This document shows positions 1 to 9,166 of a stretch of DNA of 64,000 bases, one piece after another. The stretch comes from Streptomyces sp. NBC_01298 (lineage in GTDB: Bacteria > Actinomycetota > Actinomycetes > Streptomycetales > Streptomycetaceae). Under the pieces are notes generated by a model. That model saw nothing but the letters and a program-made list of their open reading frames with translations, was not told where the DNA came from and ran no database searches. Position 1 is the first letter of the stretch. Every line of letters begins with the position of its first letter. Location of the stretch: NCBI RefSeq assembly GCF_035978755.1, contig NZ_CP108414.1, positions 4,898,001 to 4,962,000 of the forward strand, in the 5' to 3' direction. The translations under genes and the position numbers were made by a program.

Positions 1-93
1 CGGACGAACTGGGCCGAGGCGCTGGACGGGGCCCGGGTCAGGGCCAGCGGCGAGCGCGCCGACCTCTCGGGCCTGCTCCCCCTGATGAGCTGA
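1..93 (+). CDS. C-terminal end of an unidentified protein (partial)
   Basis: An open frame enters from the left edge and ends at TGA 91-93, giving the last 30 residues (tail LSGLLPLMS). It has normal high-GC third-position bias and lies 39 bp upstream of the next co-oriented gene. In Streptomyces genomes the gene near purF in this position is often a sterol-carrier/maleylpyruvate-isomerase-like protein. That would fit the short SGERADL-type tail, but this is recollection and too little sequence is present to prove it. Confidence 0.55.
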   Translation, partial: RTNWAEALDGARVRASGERADLSGLLPLMS

Positions 94-132
94 CCCGGGG
101 AACCGGTTCGCGGCCGGCCGCGTCCCACCGGC

Positions 133-957
133 ATGCGTACGCTGCCGCTCCTCCCCGCCGCCCTGGTCGCCGTGCTCGCGCTGTCCGCCACCGCCACCGC
201 CTGTGGTGACGGCGGGGGCACGCCAGGGACGCGCCCGTTCCACGGGTTCACCGGCCCCTGGACGGTCGAGAGCCTGACCGTCGACGGAAAGAAGCTGTCG
301 GCCCCCGCTTCCGCCGCACGGTTGACCGTGGAGCGCGGCAAGGGCGACGAAGCCGAGGCCACGGGCAACTACGGCTGCAACGGCTTCACCTCCGCGGTGG
401 TCTTCGACTCGGCGTCCACCCTGCGCGTGACCCCGGGCGCGACGACCGAGATGGCCTGCGACGACCTGCCGTTCGAGACGGCCTACCGCTCGCTGTTCCG
501 CGGCACGCTGACCGTGGAACGGAGCGGGGAGACGATCACCTTGAAGGCCCCGGACGGGAACCTGATCGCCCTGAGCTCGAAGCCCCCGGCCCCCGACGCC
601 CCGCTCGTCGCCACGCGGTGGACCGTCGATTCCCTGATCAAGGGGGAGACCTCCTCCTCGGTCCCGGCGGGCGCCGAAGGTCGGGCCCGCTTCACGGTGG
701 CCGCGGACGGGAACGTGAGCGGAAGCCTCGGCTGCAACCGCTTCAACGCCTCGGCCGCCGTCGAGGGGAACCGGCTCACCGTCGGGCCCCTCACCACCAC
801 CCGGATGGCCTGCGAGGGCGGCCCCGGAGAGGTCGAGCGGGCCCTCACCGATCTGTTCGCCTCCCCGCTCAACTGGAAGATCAGCGGGGATGCCCTCACC
901 CTCACCGCGAGCGACGGCAGGGCCGCCACCGCGAAGGCGGCCTCCGCCGTCGAGTGA
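133..957 (+). CDS. Secreted META-domain lipoprotein (two META/HslJ-like domains)
   Basis: A 274-residue protein with a lipoprotein signal peptide: basic start, hydrophobic stretch and a lipobox ending at Cys24 (TATAC), followed by a Gly-rich linker. Two repeats follow at about residues 38-150 and 158-268. Each has the W-TV-SL opening, a G-YGCN/G-LGCNRF core and a TTT-MAC strand that characterise META/HslJ domains. It is presumably anchored on the outer face of the membrane. HslJ-type proteins are linked to stress and antibiotic tolerance in other bacteria, but no function is established for this actinobacterial form. It stands alone, convergent with the HIT-like gene. Confidence 0.85.
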   Translation: MRTLPLLPAALVAVLALSATATACGDGGGTPGTRPFHGFTGPWTVESLTVDGKKLSAPASAARLTVERGKGDEAEATGNYGCNGFTSAVVFDSASTLRVTPGATTEMACDDLPFETAYRSLFRGTLTVERSGETITLKAPDGNLIALSSKPPAPDAPLVATRWTVDSLIKGETSSSVPAGAEGRARFTVAADGNVSGSLGCNRFNASAAVEGNRLTVGPLTTTRMACEGGPGEVERALTDLFASPLNWKISGDALTLTASDGRAATAKAASAVE

Positions 958-979
958 CCCCCGGCCTCAGACGAGCGCC

Positions 980-1585
980 TCAGACGTGCGCGGTCCCGCC
1001 GTCCTTCGCCATCGCCGTGGCGATCCGGCGCGCGGCCTCGGCCCACACCTCGGCGGGGAGCTTCGGCAACACGTCGTCCCACAGCGGCAGGCAGCTCCCG
1101 CGCAGCTGGAGCATCCCCTCGGGCCGGGCCATCAGGAAGAGGTGCAGGTGGGCGCCCCCGTCACCGATCTTGCTGACGTGCACGCGGCCGATGCCTCCGA
1201 GCGTGCGGATGGCCCGCTCGATCCGCTGCGCCATCCCGCCCAGCTCGGCGGCCCGCTCGGCCGGCAGGTCCAGCAGGTCGTGATGGCCGCGCGGGATCAG
1301 CATGAGGATGGCCGGCAGCGAGCCGTGCAGGCCCTTCAAGCGCCAGTGCTCGTCCGTCCACAGGAAGTCTGAGTCCGCCGGCTCGCAGCCCTCGCACCCC
1401 TCCGGCCCGGCCTCCCCGTTGCGGGGCGGCTCGGGCAGGACGGGCGCGTCCAGCGGCCTGACCAGCAGCTCACCCTCGAACGGGAAGGTGTCCCACATCG
1501 GGATGCCCTCGGAGGAGAAGTCGATCCGTTCGCCGATCGGCAACCGGCGTACGTACTCACTGGGTTCAGGTATCAGATCCGTCAT
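980..1585 (-). CDS. HIT-like family protein
   Basis: A 201-residue cytoplasmic protein. The ATG at 1585 was chosen because the product then begins MTDLIPEPSEYVRRLP; the frame remains open 36 bp further upstream without a convincing ribosome site. The second half carries HIT-like signatures: an ILMLIPRGHHDLLDLP strand and the GGAHLHLF segment, a reduced form of the HxHxH triad that binds nucleotide phosphate in HIT hydrolases. One triad histidine appears replaced, so catalysis is uncertain. A central CEGC stretch could bind metal. It lies about 50 bp downstream of, and co-oriented with, the sulfatase gene. Confidence 0.75.
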   Translation of the reverse strand: MTDLIPEPSEYVRRLPIGERIDFSSEGIPMWDTFPFEGELLVRPLDAPVLPEPPRNGEAGPEGCEGCEPADSDFLWTDEHWRLKGLHGSLPAILMLIPRGHHDLLDLPAERAAELGGMAQRIERAIRTLGGIGRVHVSKIGDGGAHLHLFLMARPEGMLQLRGSCLPLWDDVLPKLPAEVWAEAARRIATAMAKDGGTAHV

Positions 1586-1636
1586 GATCCACAGCCTTCC
1601 ACAGGCTGTGGACCACGTCACCGACCCGCCGACCGA

Positions 1637-3073
1637 TCAGCCCGGGTACGGCAGCAGCCCCGCGTCCGTCTTCTCCCAGGCCGCCCGCAGTTCGGCCAGC
1701 CGGGCCGGCTCCAGCGCCGCCTTGTCGGCCTGCTCGCGGATGTCGCCGGCCAGGTTGAAGAGCTGGTCGCGGCCCGCCTTGCCGCGGTAGTACTTCCAGT
1801 CGCCGCGCCGCAGCGCCCGCTCCCCGCGCACCCGCCAGAAGAGGTTGCGCTCGGCGACCTTCTCGCCGCGCAGCAGGTACCCGGCCAGGCTGACCCCGTC
1901 CAGCGGGTACGCCGGGTTCGCGCGGGCGCCGGCCAGTTCCAGCAGGGTGGCCGTCCAGTCCGGGGTGAAGACCGGCACGTGGCTGACCTGGCCTCCGTCG
2001 AGCCGGGCGGGCCAGCGCACGATGTTCGGGACGCGGATGCCGCCCTCCTGGAGGGAGGCCTTGTTGCCGGAGAGCGGCCAGTTGTGGGAGAAGCGCTCCC
2101 CGCCGTTGTCGCTGGAGAAGAAGACCAGGGTGTCCTCCTCCTGCCCGGAGCGCTTCAGCGCCTTCAGCACCTCGCCGATCGAGCGGTCGAGGTCCTCCAC
2201 CATCTCCTTGTACTTCTCGATGGACCCGCCGTCCTCGTGCCACAGGGCCCGCTTGTCACCGGCCTTGATCCGGCGCGTGACCTCGGCGCTCGCCTCGGTG
2301 TCCCCGTCGGCGGTCCACGGCCAGTGCGGGGTGGTGAAGTTGAGGTTCAGCAGCCACGGCTTGTTCCCGTGGTCGCGGGAGACGTATTCGCTCGCCCGCT
2401 CGGTCAGGATCCGCGTGTAGTAGCGCAGGTCCTTGTACTCGGCGTCGCCCTCGTAGAGGTCGTACGAGCCGTCGCCGCCCAGCTTGGAGTAGTACTCCAG
2501 CGCCCCGCCGAAGTTGCCGAAGAACTCGTCCCAGCCCGACTTGGTCGGGCTGTAGTCGGGCAGGAAGCCGCAGTGCCACTTGCCTATGAGCGCGGTCGCG
2601 TACCCGGAGCCGCGCAGCAGCGAGGCCAGCGTGGGGTGGGTCGGCTCCAGGCCCGCCGTCTTGTCGGCGATGGGCTCGGCGAGCCCGCCCTTGGCGCGGC
2701 CCGGGTAGCGGCCGGTGTACAGGCTGAAGCGCGTCGGGGAGCAGGTCGCGGAGCCCGAGTAGGCGTCGGTGAAGCGGACGCCCTGGCGGGCGAGCCGGTC
2801 CAGGTTCGGGGTCTTGATGTGCGGGGAGCCGTAGGAGGACAGGTCGGCCCAGCCGAGGTCGTCCCCGAGGATGAACAGGATGTTCGGGCGGCGGGAGCGG
2901 CGGCCCCGATCGGCGTGGAACTCCCGTTCCTGCGCGCTCGCGTGCTGCGCTTCGGCGGCGGGCGCCGCCTGGGCCGGGGCGGCGGCGCCCAGCCCCACCG
3001 CCGCGGCGGCCGCGGTCGCGCCGACCGCGCCGCCGAAGGCGCGCCGGGACAGGTTGGGTTCGTTAGAGGTCAC
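1637..3073 (-). CDS. Tat-exported type I sulfatase
   Basis: A 478-residue secreted arylsulfatase-family enzyme. The N-terminus has a twin-arginine signal (SRRAFGG at residues 9-15, Ala-rich core, AQA cleavage region). The mature part starts with the metal-binding strand ILFILGDDLGWAD (65-77) and carries the sulfatase signature CSPTR at 111-115, whose Cys becomes formylglycine. Later the DNGG segment supplies a further metal ligand. It should hydrolyse a sulfate ester outside the cell; the substrate is unknown. A cysteine-type leader peptide lies 140 bp upstream, consistent with a role in sulfur scavenging. Confidence 0.9.
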   Translation of the reverse strand: MTSNEPNLSRRAFGGAVGATAAAAAVGLGAAAPAQAAPAAEAQHASAQEREFHADRGRRSRRPNILFILGDDLGWADLSSYGSPHIKTPNLDRLARQGVRFTDAYSGSATCSPTRFSLYTGRYPGRAKGGLAEPIADKTAGLEPTHPTLASLLRGSGYATALIGKWHCGFLPDYSPTKSGWDEFFGNFGGALEYYSKLGGDGSYDLYEGDAEYKDLRYYTRILTERASEYVSRDHGNKPWLLNLNFTTPHWPWTADGDTEASAEVTRRIKAGDKRALWHEDGGSIEKYKEMVEDLDRSIGEVLKALKRSGQEEDTLVFFSSDNGGERFSHNWPLSGNKASLQEGGIRVPNIVRWPARLDGGQVSHVPVFTPDWTATLLELAGARANPAYPLDGVSLAGYLLRGEKVAERNLFWRVRGERALRRGDWKYYRGKAGRDQLFNLAGDIREQADKAALEPARLAELRAAWEKTDAGLLPYPG

Positions 3074-3213
3074 GGGTACTCCAGAGCAGGGCCCGCCGGC
3101 CTTCCGGCGCGGGCCGGCTCCGGGCGGCGCGGGACGGCGCGGGGCACGGCGGAGCGGGGCACGGACGGAAAGGGGCGGGGAAAGGAGAAAAAGAAAAGGA
3201 AAAGCGCGTGTGA

Positions 3214-3309
3214 CTACGCAGAACAGCGACAGATGGCGCTGGCGACACGGACGAGGTCCACGTGTCGGCGCGCGACGAGGGTGACGGTGCGGTCACCGAG
3301 AGGCTGCAT
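3214..3309 (-). CDS. Cysteine-type regulatory leader peptide upstream of the sulfatase
   Basis: A 31-codon reading frame on the sulfatase strand. The product contains the ARRHVDLVRVASAICRC block and ends in a Cys-Arg-Cys-rich tail just before TAG. This matches the actinobacterial 'putative leader peptide' family (consensus RRHVDL-RVASA-C) found upstream of sulfur assimilation genes, where ribosome stalling on cysteine codons is thought to control the downstream gene. It ends about 140 bp before the sulfatase start, room for an attenuator. The exact start codon (ATG at 3309) is less certain because no strong Shine-Dalgarno is present. Confidence 0.75.
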   Translation of the reverse strand: MQPLGDRTVTLVARRHVDLVRVASAICRCSA

Positions 3310-3468
3310 GGGCCGGAGCTTGTACGAAACGACAGGCGACTGTCAACCAGGGCAATCCGGATATCGAGACGGCCGGGCCCCGAACAGGTTTCGTCACCCT
3401 GCGTGCTGTGACATTTCCCGGGCATCCCCAATTCGGACCAGTGGTCGATCTCGCCTACACTCGGGGGC

Positions 3469-4986
3469 GTGCCTCGTGGTGATGGACGACTCAACCACGA
3501 CCTGCTCCCCGGCGAAAAGGGCCCCCAGGACGCTTGCGGCGTCTTCGGTGTCTGGGCTCCGGGTGAAGAGGTCGCCAAGCTCACCTACTTCGGACTGTAT
3601 GCATTGCAGCACCGCGGACAAGAGTCCGCGGGCATCGCTGTGAGCAACGGTTCCCAGATCCTCGTCTTCAAGGACATGGGCCTCGTTTCCCAAGTCTTCG
3701 ACGAAACCTCTCTCGGCTCGCTCCAGGGTCATATCGCGGTCGGTCACGCCCGCTACTCGACCACTGGCGCCTCCGTCTGGGAGAACGCTCAGCCGACCTT
3801 CCGCGCGACCGCCCACGGCTCCATTGCCCTGGGTCACAACGGCAACCTGGTGAACACCGCCGAGTTGGCCGAAATGGTCGCCGACCTCCCCCGTCAGGAC
3901 GGCCGTGCCACCCAGGTGGCGGCCACCAACGACACCGACCTGGTCACCGCCCTGCTGGCCGGCCAGACGGACGACGACGGCAAGCCCCTGACCATCGAGG
4001 AGTCGGCCACCAAGGTCCTCCCGAAGGTGAAGGGCGCCTTCTCGCTCGTCTTCATGGACGAGGGAACGCTCTACACCGCCCGTGACCCGCAGGGCATCCG
4101 CCCGCTGGTCCTCGGCCGCCTCGAGCGCGGCTGGGTGGTGGCGAGCGAGACCGCCGCCCTGGACATCTGCGGCGCCAGCTTCGTCCGCGAGGTCGAGCCG
4201 GGCGAGCTCATCGCGATCGACGAGAACGGCCTTCGGACCTCTCGCTTCGCGGAAGCAAAGCCCAAGGGCTGTGTCTTCGAGTACGTCTACCTGGCGCGCC
4301 CGGACACCGACATCGCCGGCCGGAACGTCTACCTCTCGCGCGTCGAGATGGGCCGGCGCCTGGCCAAGGAAGCCCCGGCCGAAGCCGACCTGGTGATATC
4401 GACGCCGGAATCGGGCACGCCCGCCGCCGTCGGCTACGCCGAGGCCAGCGGGATCCCGTACGGGGTGGGCCTGGTCAAGAACGCCTACGTGGGCCGGACC
4501 TTCATCCAGCCCTCGCAGACGATCCGCCAGCTCGGCATCCGTCTGAAGCTCAACCCCCTCAAGGAAGTCATCCGGGGCAAGCGCCTGGTGGTCGTCGACG
4601 ACTCGATCGTCCGCGGCAACACCCAGCGCGCCCTGGTCAAGATGCTCCGCGAGGCCGGCGCGGCGGAGGTCCACATCCGGATCTCCTCGCCGCCGGTGAA
4701 GTGGCCGTGCTTCTTCGGCATCGACTTCGCCACCCGGGCCGAGCTGATCGCCAACGGCATGACGGTCGATGAGATCGCCACGTCGCTGGGCGCGGACTCG
4801 CTCTCGTACATCTCGCTCGACTCGATGATCGAGGCGACGACCATCCAGAAGCCCAACCTCTGCCGTGCCTGCTTCGACGGCGTGTACCCCATGGAGCTGC
4901 CCGACCCGCAGCTCCTGGGCAAGCAGCTCCTGGAGACGGAGCTGGCCGGCGGCACCGACGCCGCCGACGCCCTCCGGCGCCCGTAG
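3469..4986 (+). CDS. purF: Amidophosphoribosyltransferase
   Basis: A 505-residue enzyme that catalyses the first committed step of purine synthesis, PRPP plus glutamine to phosphoribosylamine. GTG 3469 begins MPRGDGRLNHDLLPGEKG, a short propeptide ending before the nucleophile Cys23 (ACGVFGV). The Ntn glutaminase half is followed by the phosphoribosyltransferase PRPP loop VVVDDSIVRGNT. Four cysteines in GCVFEY, WPCFFG and LCRACF match the Fe-S cluster ligands of the Bacillus-type enzyme. purM follows at 158 bp on the same strand, with a hairpin between them. Confidence 0.98.
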   Translation: MPRGDGRLNHDLLPGEKGPQDACGVFGVWAPGEEVAKLTYFGLYALQHRGQESAGIAVSNGSQILVFKDMGLVSQVFDETSLGSLQGHIAVGHARYSTTGASVWENAQPTFRATAHGSIALGHNGNLVNTAELAEMVADLPRQDGRATQVAATNDTDLVTALLAGQTDDDGKPLTIEESATKVLPKVKGAFSLVFMDEGTLYTARDPQGIRPLVLGRLERGWVVASETAALDICGASFVREVEPGELIAIDENGLRTSRFAEAKPKGCVFEYVYLARPDTDIAGRNVYLSRVEMGRRLAKEAPAEADLVISTPESGTPAAVGYAEASGIPYGVGLVKNAYVGRTFIQPSQTIRQLGIRLKLNPLKEVIRGKRLVVVDDSIVRGNTQRALVKMLREAGAAEVHIRISSPPVKWPCFFGIDFATRAELIANGMTVDEIATSLGADSLSYISLDSMIEATTIQKPNLCRACFDGVYPMELPDPQLLGKQLLETELAGGTDAADALRRP

Positions 4987-5004
4987 GACACGAGGCGGCA
5001 TCAC

Positions 5005-5034
5005 GGTCCGCGGGCTCGCCCGAGCCCGCGGACC
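5005..5034 (+). terminator. GC-rich hairpin after purF
   Basis: A perfect 13-bp inverted repeat, GGTCCGCGGGCTC / GAGCCCGCGGACC, with a 4-nt loop begins 19 bp after the purF stop. There is no T-run, so it may be an I-shaped terminator or an attenuating or processing hairpin between purF and purM. Confidence 0.6.
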
Positions 5035-5143
5035 GGGCCCCTGACTCCCCCCACCTCCTGCTCAACCTGCGCGGGGCCTTCCTTTCAGGCTTTTCCAGGG
5101 CCCCGCACCACACGCAGCAACGACACGAAAGCTCTCTCCTGTC

Positions 5144-6214
5144 ATGACAGAGAAGACCACCGGTGCCAGCTACGCAGCCGCGGGCGTGGACATCGACGCG
5201 GGAGACCGCGCCGTCGAGCTGATGAAGGAGTGGGTGAAGAAGACGCAGCGCCCCGAGGTCCTGGGCGGCCTCGGCGGTTTCGCCGGCCTCTTCGACGCCT
5301 CCGCCCTCAAGCGCTACGAGCGCCCCCTGCTCGCCTCGGCCACCGACGGGGTCGGCACCAAGGTGGACATCGCCCGCCGCATGGGCGTGTACGACACCAT
5401 CGGCCACGACCTCGTGGCGATGGTCATGGACGACATCGTCGTCTGCGGCGCCGAACCGCTCTTCATGACCGATTACATCTGCGTCGGCAAGGTGCATCCC
5501 GAGCGTGTCGCGGCCATCGTCAAGGGCATCGCCGAGGGCTGCGTCCTGGCCGGCTGCGCCCTGGTCGGCGGCGAGACCGCCGAACACCCCGGCCTGCTGG
5601 GCCCGGACGACTTCGACGTGGCGGGCGCGGGCACCGGCGTCGTCGAGTACGACCGGCTGCTGGGCGCGGACCGCATCCGTACGGGCGACGCCGTCATCGC
5701 GATGGCGTCCTCCGGTCTTCACTCGAACGGGTACTCGCTGGTCCGCCACGTCCTCTTCGACCGGGCCGGAATGTCCCTGGAGGGCCACGTCGAGGAGCTC
5801 GGCCGGACCCTCGGCGAGGAGCTGCTGGAGCCCACCAAGATCTACTCGCTGGACTGCATGGCCCTCACCAATGCGGCCGACGTGCACGCGTACTCCCACA
5901 TCACGGGCGGCGGCCTCGCGGCCAACCTCGCCCGGGTGATCCCCGACCACCTGCACGCCACCGTCGACCGCTCGACCTGGACCCCGGGCGCGATCTTCGA
6001 CCTGGTCGGCAAGGCCGGTCAGGTGGAGCGCCTGGAGCTGGAGAAGACCCTGAACATGGGCGTCGGCATGATGGCCGTGGTCCCGCAGGAATCGGTGGAC
6101 GTGGCCCTGACCGCCCTGGCAGACCGGGGTGTCGAGGCCTGGGTCGCGGGAGAGATCCTGGACCGCGGCGACCACGCCGAGGGCGCGACGATGACCGGCG
6201 ACTACGCGGTCTGA
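5144..6214 (+). CDS. purM: Phosphoribosylformylglycinamidine cyclo-ligase (AIR synthetase)
   Basis: A 356-residue enzyme that converts FGAM to AIR with ATP, the fifth step of purine synthesis. Family landmarks are present in order: ASYAAAGVDIDAGD at the N-terminus, the ATDGVGTK segment, HDLVAMVMDD, VGGETAEHPG, and the HITGGGLAANLARV glycine-rich region. Its length is normal for the family. The ATG at 5144 gives the typical N-terminus. It lies directly downstream of purF in the usual actinobacterial order and is followed by a T-ended hairpin. Confidence 0.98.
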   Translation: MTEKTTGASYAAAGVDIDAGDRAVELMKEWVKKTQRPEVLGGLGGFAGLFDASALKRYERPLLASATDGVGTKVDIARRMGVYDTIGHDLVAMVMDDIVVCGAEPLFMTDYICVGKVHPERVAAIVKGIAEGCVLAGCALVGGETAEHPGLLGPDDFDVAGAGTGVVEYDRLLGADRIRTGDAVIAMASSGLHSNGYSLVRHVLFDRAGMSLEGHVEELGRTLGEELLEPTKIYSLDCMALTNAADVHAYSHITGGGLAANLARVIPDHLHATVDRSTWTPGAIFDLVGKAGQVERLELEKTLNMGVGMMAVVPQESVDVALTALADRGVEAWVAGEILDRGDHAEGATMTGDYAV

Positions 6215-6278
6215 CGGGCTCGGGGAGCCGGCCACCACCGGCTCCCGTCACCGGCTCCCACCTGTGCGAACAGCACGG

Positions 6279-6313
6279 AAACCCGGCCCGGGGCGATGCC
6301 CTGGACCGGGTTT
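6279..6313 (+). terminator. Terminator after purM
   Basis: An inverted repeat AAACCCGG ... CCGGGTTTT, with extra complementary bases toward the loop and ending in TTTT, lies about 65 bp after the purM stop. It would separate purM from the convergent DUF3073 gene. Confidence 0.6.
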
Positions 6314-6387
6314 TCGTGTATGTGAAGCTGTGTGCCGCTGCTGAGGATGAGGATCAGCGCACCGCGTGTCCGACGCCGAGTGGCGCG

Positions 6388-6654
6388 TCAAGCACCGCGA
6401 CGGTAGACGGACGGACCGGACTCTTCGTCCTCGTCCTCGTCATCGCTGTTGTAGCGCTCCGCGTACTTGGCGTACGGGTCGTCCTCGTCATCATCATCAA
6501 GCTCGTCATCGACGACCGGCTCGCTGACAGGCAGCGGTTCCGTGTGCGATGCGCCCAGCTCATTGGCCAGACGCGACAAGTCAGTCCCGCCGCTGCTGTA
6601 CTTCAGCTGGCGGGCGACCTTCGTCTGCTTGGCCTTTGCCCGGCCGCGCCCCAT
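6388..6654 (-). CDS. DUF3073 family small acidic protein
   Basis: An 88-residue protein. It has a basic start (MGRGRAKAKQTKVARQLKY) typical of DUF3073, then a linker, and an acidic tail with a run of Asp/Glu (VVDDELDDDDEDD) and the YAKYAERY segment. Charge segregation suggests nucleic-acid or protein binding, but no function is known. It is conserved beside purM in Streptomyces. ATG 6654 is preceded on its strand by a purine-rich stretch (GAGGGGGTCGAGCC). It is convergent with purM. Confidence 0.9.
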   Translation of the reverse strand: MGRGRAKAKQTKVARQLKYSSGGTDLSRLANELGASHTEPLPVSEPVVDDELDDDDEDDPYAKYAERYNSDDEDEDEESGPSVYRRGA

Positions 6655-6961
6655 GGCTCGACCCCCTCGGTGACGGGGCTCGACGGCCCCAGAGTCTGAC
6701 ACGCGTTCATGGTTCGGAGCGGGCTCTCCGTGGAGAGACCGTCCGTAGGGGTTTAACGGTACCTGCTTCCGCGGCCATACGGTACGCCGCCCGCATGACG
6801 CGCCCCGGTGCAGTACCAGCAAGGCGCCCCGTCCTCGCTGGTCAGCTGCGATTTTAGCCGTTTCCTGACGAGCGACCCGCCGAAGCGCAGTGAGTTCCGT
6901 CTCGCTGCGCCCCGACGGGCCGCCCAGAAGCCCCATGAGGGCCCCGTGAGGGTCGGGAAGG

Positions 6962-8059
6962 TCAGACGGCGCGTGCCGCGGCGCGGGCGTCCGACATCCG
7001 CTGCTCGGCGATGCGGTCGGCCGCCGCGGCCGGCGGAATCCCGTCCGTCTTCGCACGTGCGAAGATCTCCAGCGTGGTGTCGAAGATCTTCGTGGCCTTG
7101 GCCTTGCAGCGGTCGAAGTCGAAGCCGCGCAGCTCGTCGGCGACCTGGATGACCCCGCCCGCGTTGACCACGTAGTCCGGCGCGTAGAGGATCCCGCGGT
7201 CCGCGAGGTCCTTCTCCACGCCCGGGTGCGCGAGCTGGTTGTTCGCGGCGCCGCACACCACCTTCGCGGTCAGGACCGGCACGGAGCTGTCGTTCAGGGC
7301 CCCGCCGAGCGCGCAGGGGGCGTAGATGTCCAGGCCCTCCACGCGGATCAGCGCCTCGGTGTCGGCGACGGCGGTCACCTTGCCCGGGTGCTTGTCGAGG
7401 ATCCTCTGCACGGACTCGGCGCGGACGTCCGTGATGACGACCTCGGCGCCGTCCTCCAGCAGGTGCTCGACCAGGTGGTGGCCGACCTTGCCGACACCCG
7501 CGACGCCGACCTTGCGGCCGCGCAGGGTCGGGTCGCCCCACAGGTGCTGGGCGCTGGCGCGCATGCCCTGGAAGACGCCGAAGGCGGTGAGGACCGAGGA
7601 GTCGCCGGCGCCGCCGTTCTCGGGGGAGCGGCCGGTCGCCCAGCGGGTCTCGCGGGCCACGACGTCCATGTCGGCCACGTAGGTGCCGACGTCGCAGGCG
7701 GTCACGTAGCGGCCGCCGAGGGACTCCACGAACCGGCCGTAGGCCAGCAGCAGTTCTTCCGACTTCAGGACGTCGGGGTCGCCGATGATGACGGCCTTGC
7801 CGCCGCCGAGGTCGAGCCCGGCGAGCGCGTTCTTGTACGACATGCCGCGCGAGAGGTTCAGCGCGTCGAGGACGGCCTCCTCGTCCGAGGCGTACGCGTG
7901 GAACCGCGTACCGCCGAGGGCGGGGCCCAGGGCGGTGGAGTGGATCGCGATGACGGCCTTCAGGCCGGAGGCTCGGTCCTGGCACAGCACGACTTGCTCG
8001 TGGCCGCCCTGTTCGCTGCGGAACAGGGTGTGCAGGACGCCGTCGGTCATTTCGGTCAC
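6962..8059 (-). CDS. vdh: Valine/leucine dehydrogenase (branched-chain amino acid dehydrogenase)
   Basis: An NAD-dependent oxidative deaminase of branched-chain amino acids, supplying acyl-CoA precursors as well as nitrogen. The Glu/Leu/Phe/Val dehydrogenase fold is evident: the catalytic lysine segment [14 protein letters not shown], a conserved ACDVGTYV strand, and the NAD Rossmann motif [13 protein letters not shown] 8059 was chosen because GGGAG lies 8 nt upstream, giving [13 protein letters not shown] and 365 residues. ATG 8074 or 8050 are alternatives. Streptomyces Vdh enzymes are the closest match in memory. Confidence 0.93.
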   Translation of the reverse strand: MTEMTDGVLHTLFRSEQGGHEQVVLCQDRASGLKAVIAIHSTALGPALGGTRFHAYASDEEAVLDALNLSRGMSYKNALAGLDLGGGKAVIIGDPDVLKSEELLLAYGRFVESLGGRYVTACDVGTYVADMDVVARETRWATGRSPENGGAGDSSVLTAFGVFQGMRASAQHLWGDPTLRGRKVGVAGVGKVGHHLVEHLLEDGAEVVITDVRAESVQRILDKHPGKVTAVADTEALIRVEGLDIYAPCALGGALNDSSVPVLTAKVVCGAANNQLAHPGVEKDLADRGILYAPDYVVNAGGVIQVADELRGFDFDRCKAKATKIFDTTLEIFARAKTDGIPPAAAADRIAEQRMSDARAAARAV

Positions 8060-8311
8060 GGTGGTGACTCCCATGGAAGAGATGCGGCGGGAAAGACGCC
8101 CGCCCTGCGGGTGGGGGAGGGCGTGCTGGGAGCAGCGTAAGACCTCCGGAGCTCCGCGCCCCTCCCGGTCCGTAGATCGGGACACTCAAGGGTTAGAGAA
8201 GGGTTGGAGGAGGGGCGGGGAAGGGCCGGGGAAGGTTCGGGGAAGGGGGTGGCGCCGGGCCGGGGGCCGTCCGCCGGAGTAGCGCCGGGCGGGGCGGGGG
8301 AGTACGAGAGC

Positions 8312-9166
8312 GTGAGCGAATCCCCCGATCCCCGGCTGCCGTCCGCCCGCTCGGCCCCCGTCGTCCCGTACGCCTCCTACCTGCGCGTCTACGAGCCCCT
8401 GACGGCCTTCCCTGAGCCCGAGCGCACCCACTGGGCCGACTACGCCCGGCGCGGGGCCACCCCGACCGCCCAGGACGAACTGCGACGGTCGCTGGTGGAC
8501 TTGGTGCGGGTCCCCGTGGTCGGTGTCCCGGCGCACGAGAGCGCGGACGCCTTCACCGCCGAGGTCGGCGGGGTCCTGCTGGTCTGCCCCTGGCGGACGA
8601 GGCTGCGCGGCTGGCTCGCGCTGGAGGAGCTGGTGGCCGAGTTCCCGCTCCCGGTGCTGGACGCCGCCCTGCCCGCGGCCGCCCGCCGCCGCGCGGCCGA
8701 GGAGTACGAGGCCTGGCGCGGGCGCAATCCCGACGCGCGGCCGTGGATCCGTACGGGGGTCTGGCAGGTGCCCCTGCGCTGGTTCGTGCTGGTGTCCGAC
8801 GAGGAGCGGGAGTACGTGCCGGGCGAGGGGCTGCGCTACCGGACGCCGATGGTGCAGGCCCGGCGCCGGCTCGCGCGGGCGCTGCGGACCCTGCGGGAGG
8901 CGGAGGGGTACGAGATGCTCGCCGAGGGGCTGGTGGAGGTCGGGAGCTGGCTGGAGGAGTTCCACCCCCGCTCGATGGTGGAACTGGACTACGGAGGGCT
9001 GCTGCACGCCCTGCCGGCCGACCGGCTCGACGCCGACCACTCGGCCGCGGACCTGGCGGCGGGGCTCGCGGCCCTGCGGGCCGGGGACCGGGACGGGGCG
9101 GCGCGGACGTACGGGGCCCTGGCGGAGCGGTGGCGGGCGGTGCGGGAGAGACTCTTCGCCAATTGA
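8312..9166 (+). CDS. Conserved hypothetical protein between vdh and bldC
   Basis: A 284-residue soluble protein, rich in Trp, Arg and Glu, without signal peptide or membrane segment. I recognise no domain. Notable segments are VPYASYLRVYEPLTAFPEPER near the N-terminus and a helical, Ala-rich C-terminus (LAAGLAALRAGDRDGAARTYGALAERW) that resembles a single TPR-like helix pair. GTG 8312 is chosen because GGGGGAG lies about 10 nt upstream; the upstream frame is low-complexity Gly/Pro sequence. It is divergent from vdh. Confidence 0.8.
   Translation: MSESPDPRLPSARSAPVVPYASYLRVYEPLTAFPEPERTHWADYARRGATPTAQDELRRSLVDLVRVPVVGVPAHESADAFTAEVGGVLLVCPWRTRLRGWLALEELVAEFPLPVLDAALPAAARRRAAEEYEAWRGRNPDARPWIRTGVWQVPLRWFVLVSDEEREYVPGEGLRYRTPMVQARRRLARALRTLREAEGYEMLAEGLVEVGSWLEEFHPRSMVELDYGGLLHALPADRLDADHSAADLAAGLAALRAGDRDGAARTYGALAERWRAVRERLFAN

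Noticed and set aside
3394..5004. A long minus-strand frame opposite purF
   Set aside because: The sequence is a high-GC shadow of purF; no ribosome site or domain, and purF is unmistakable.
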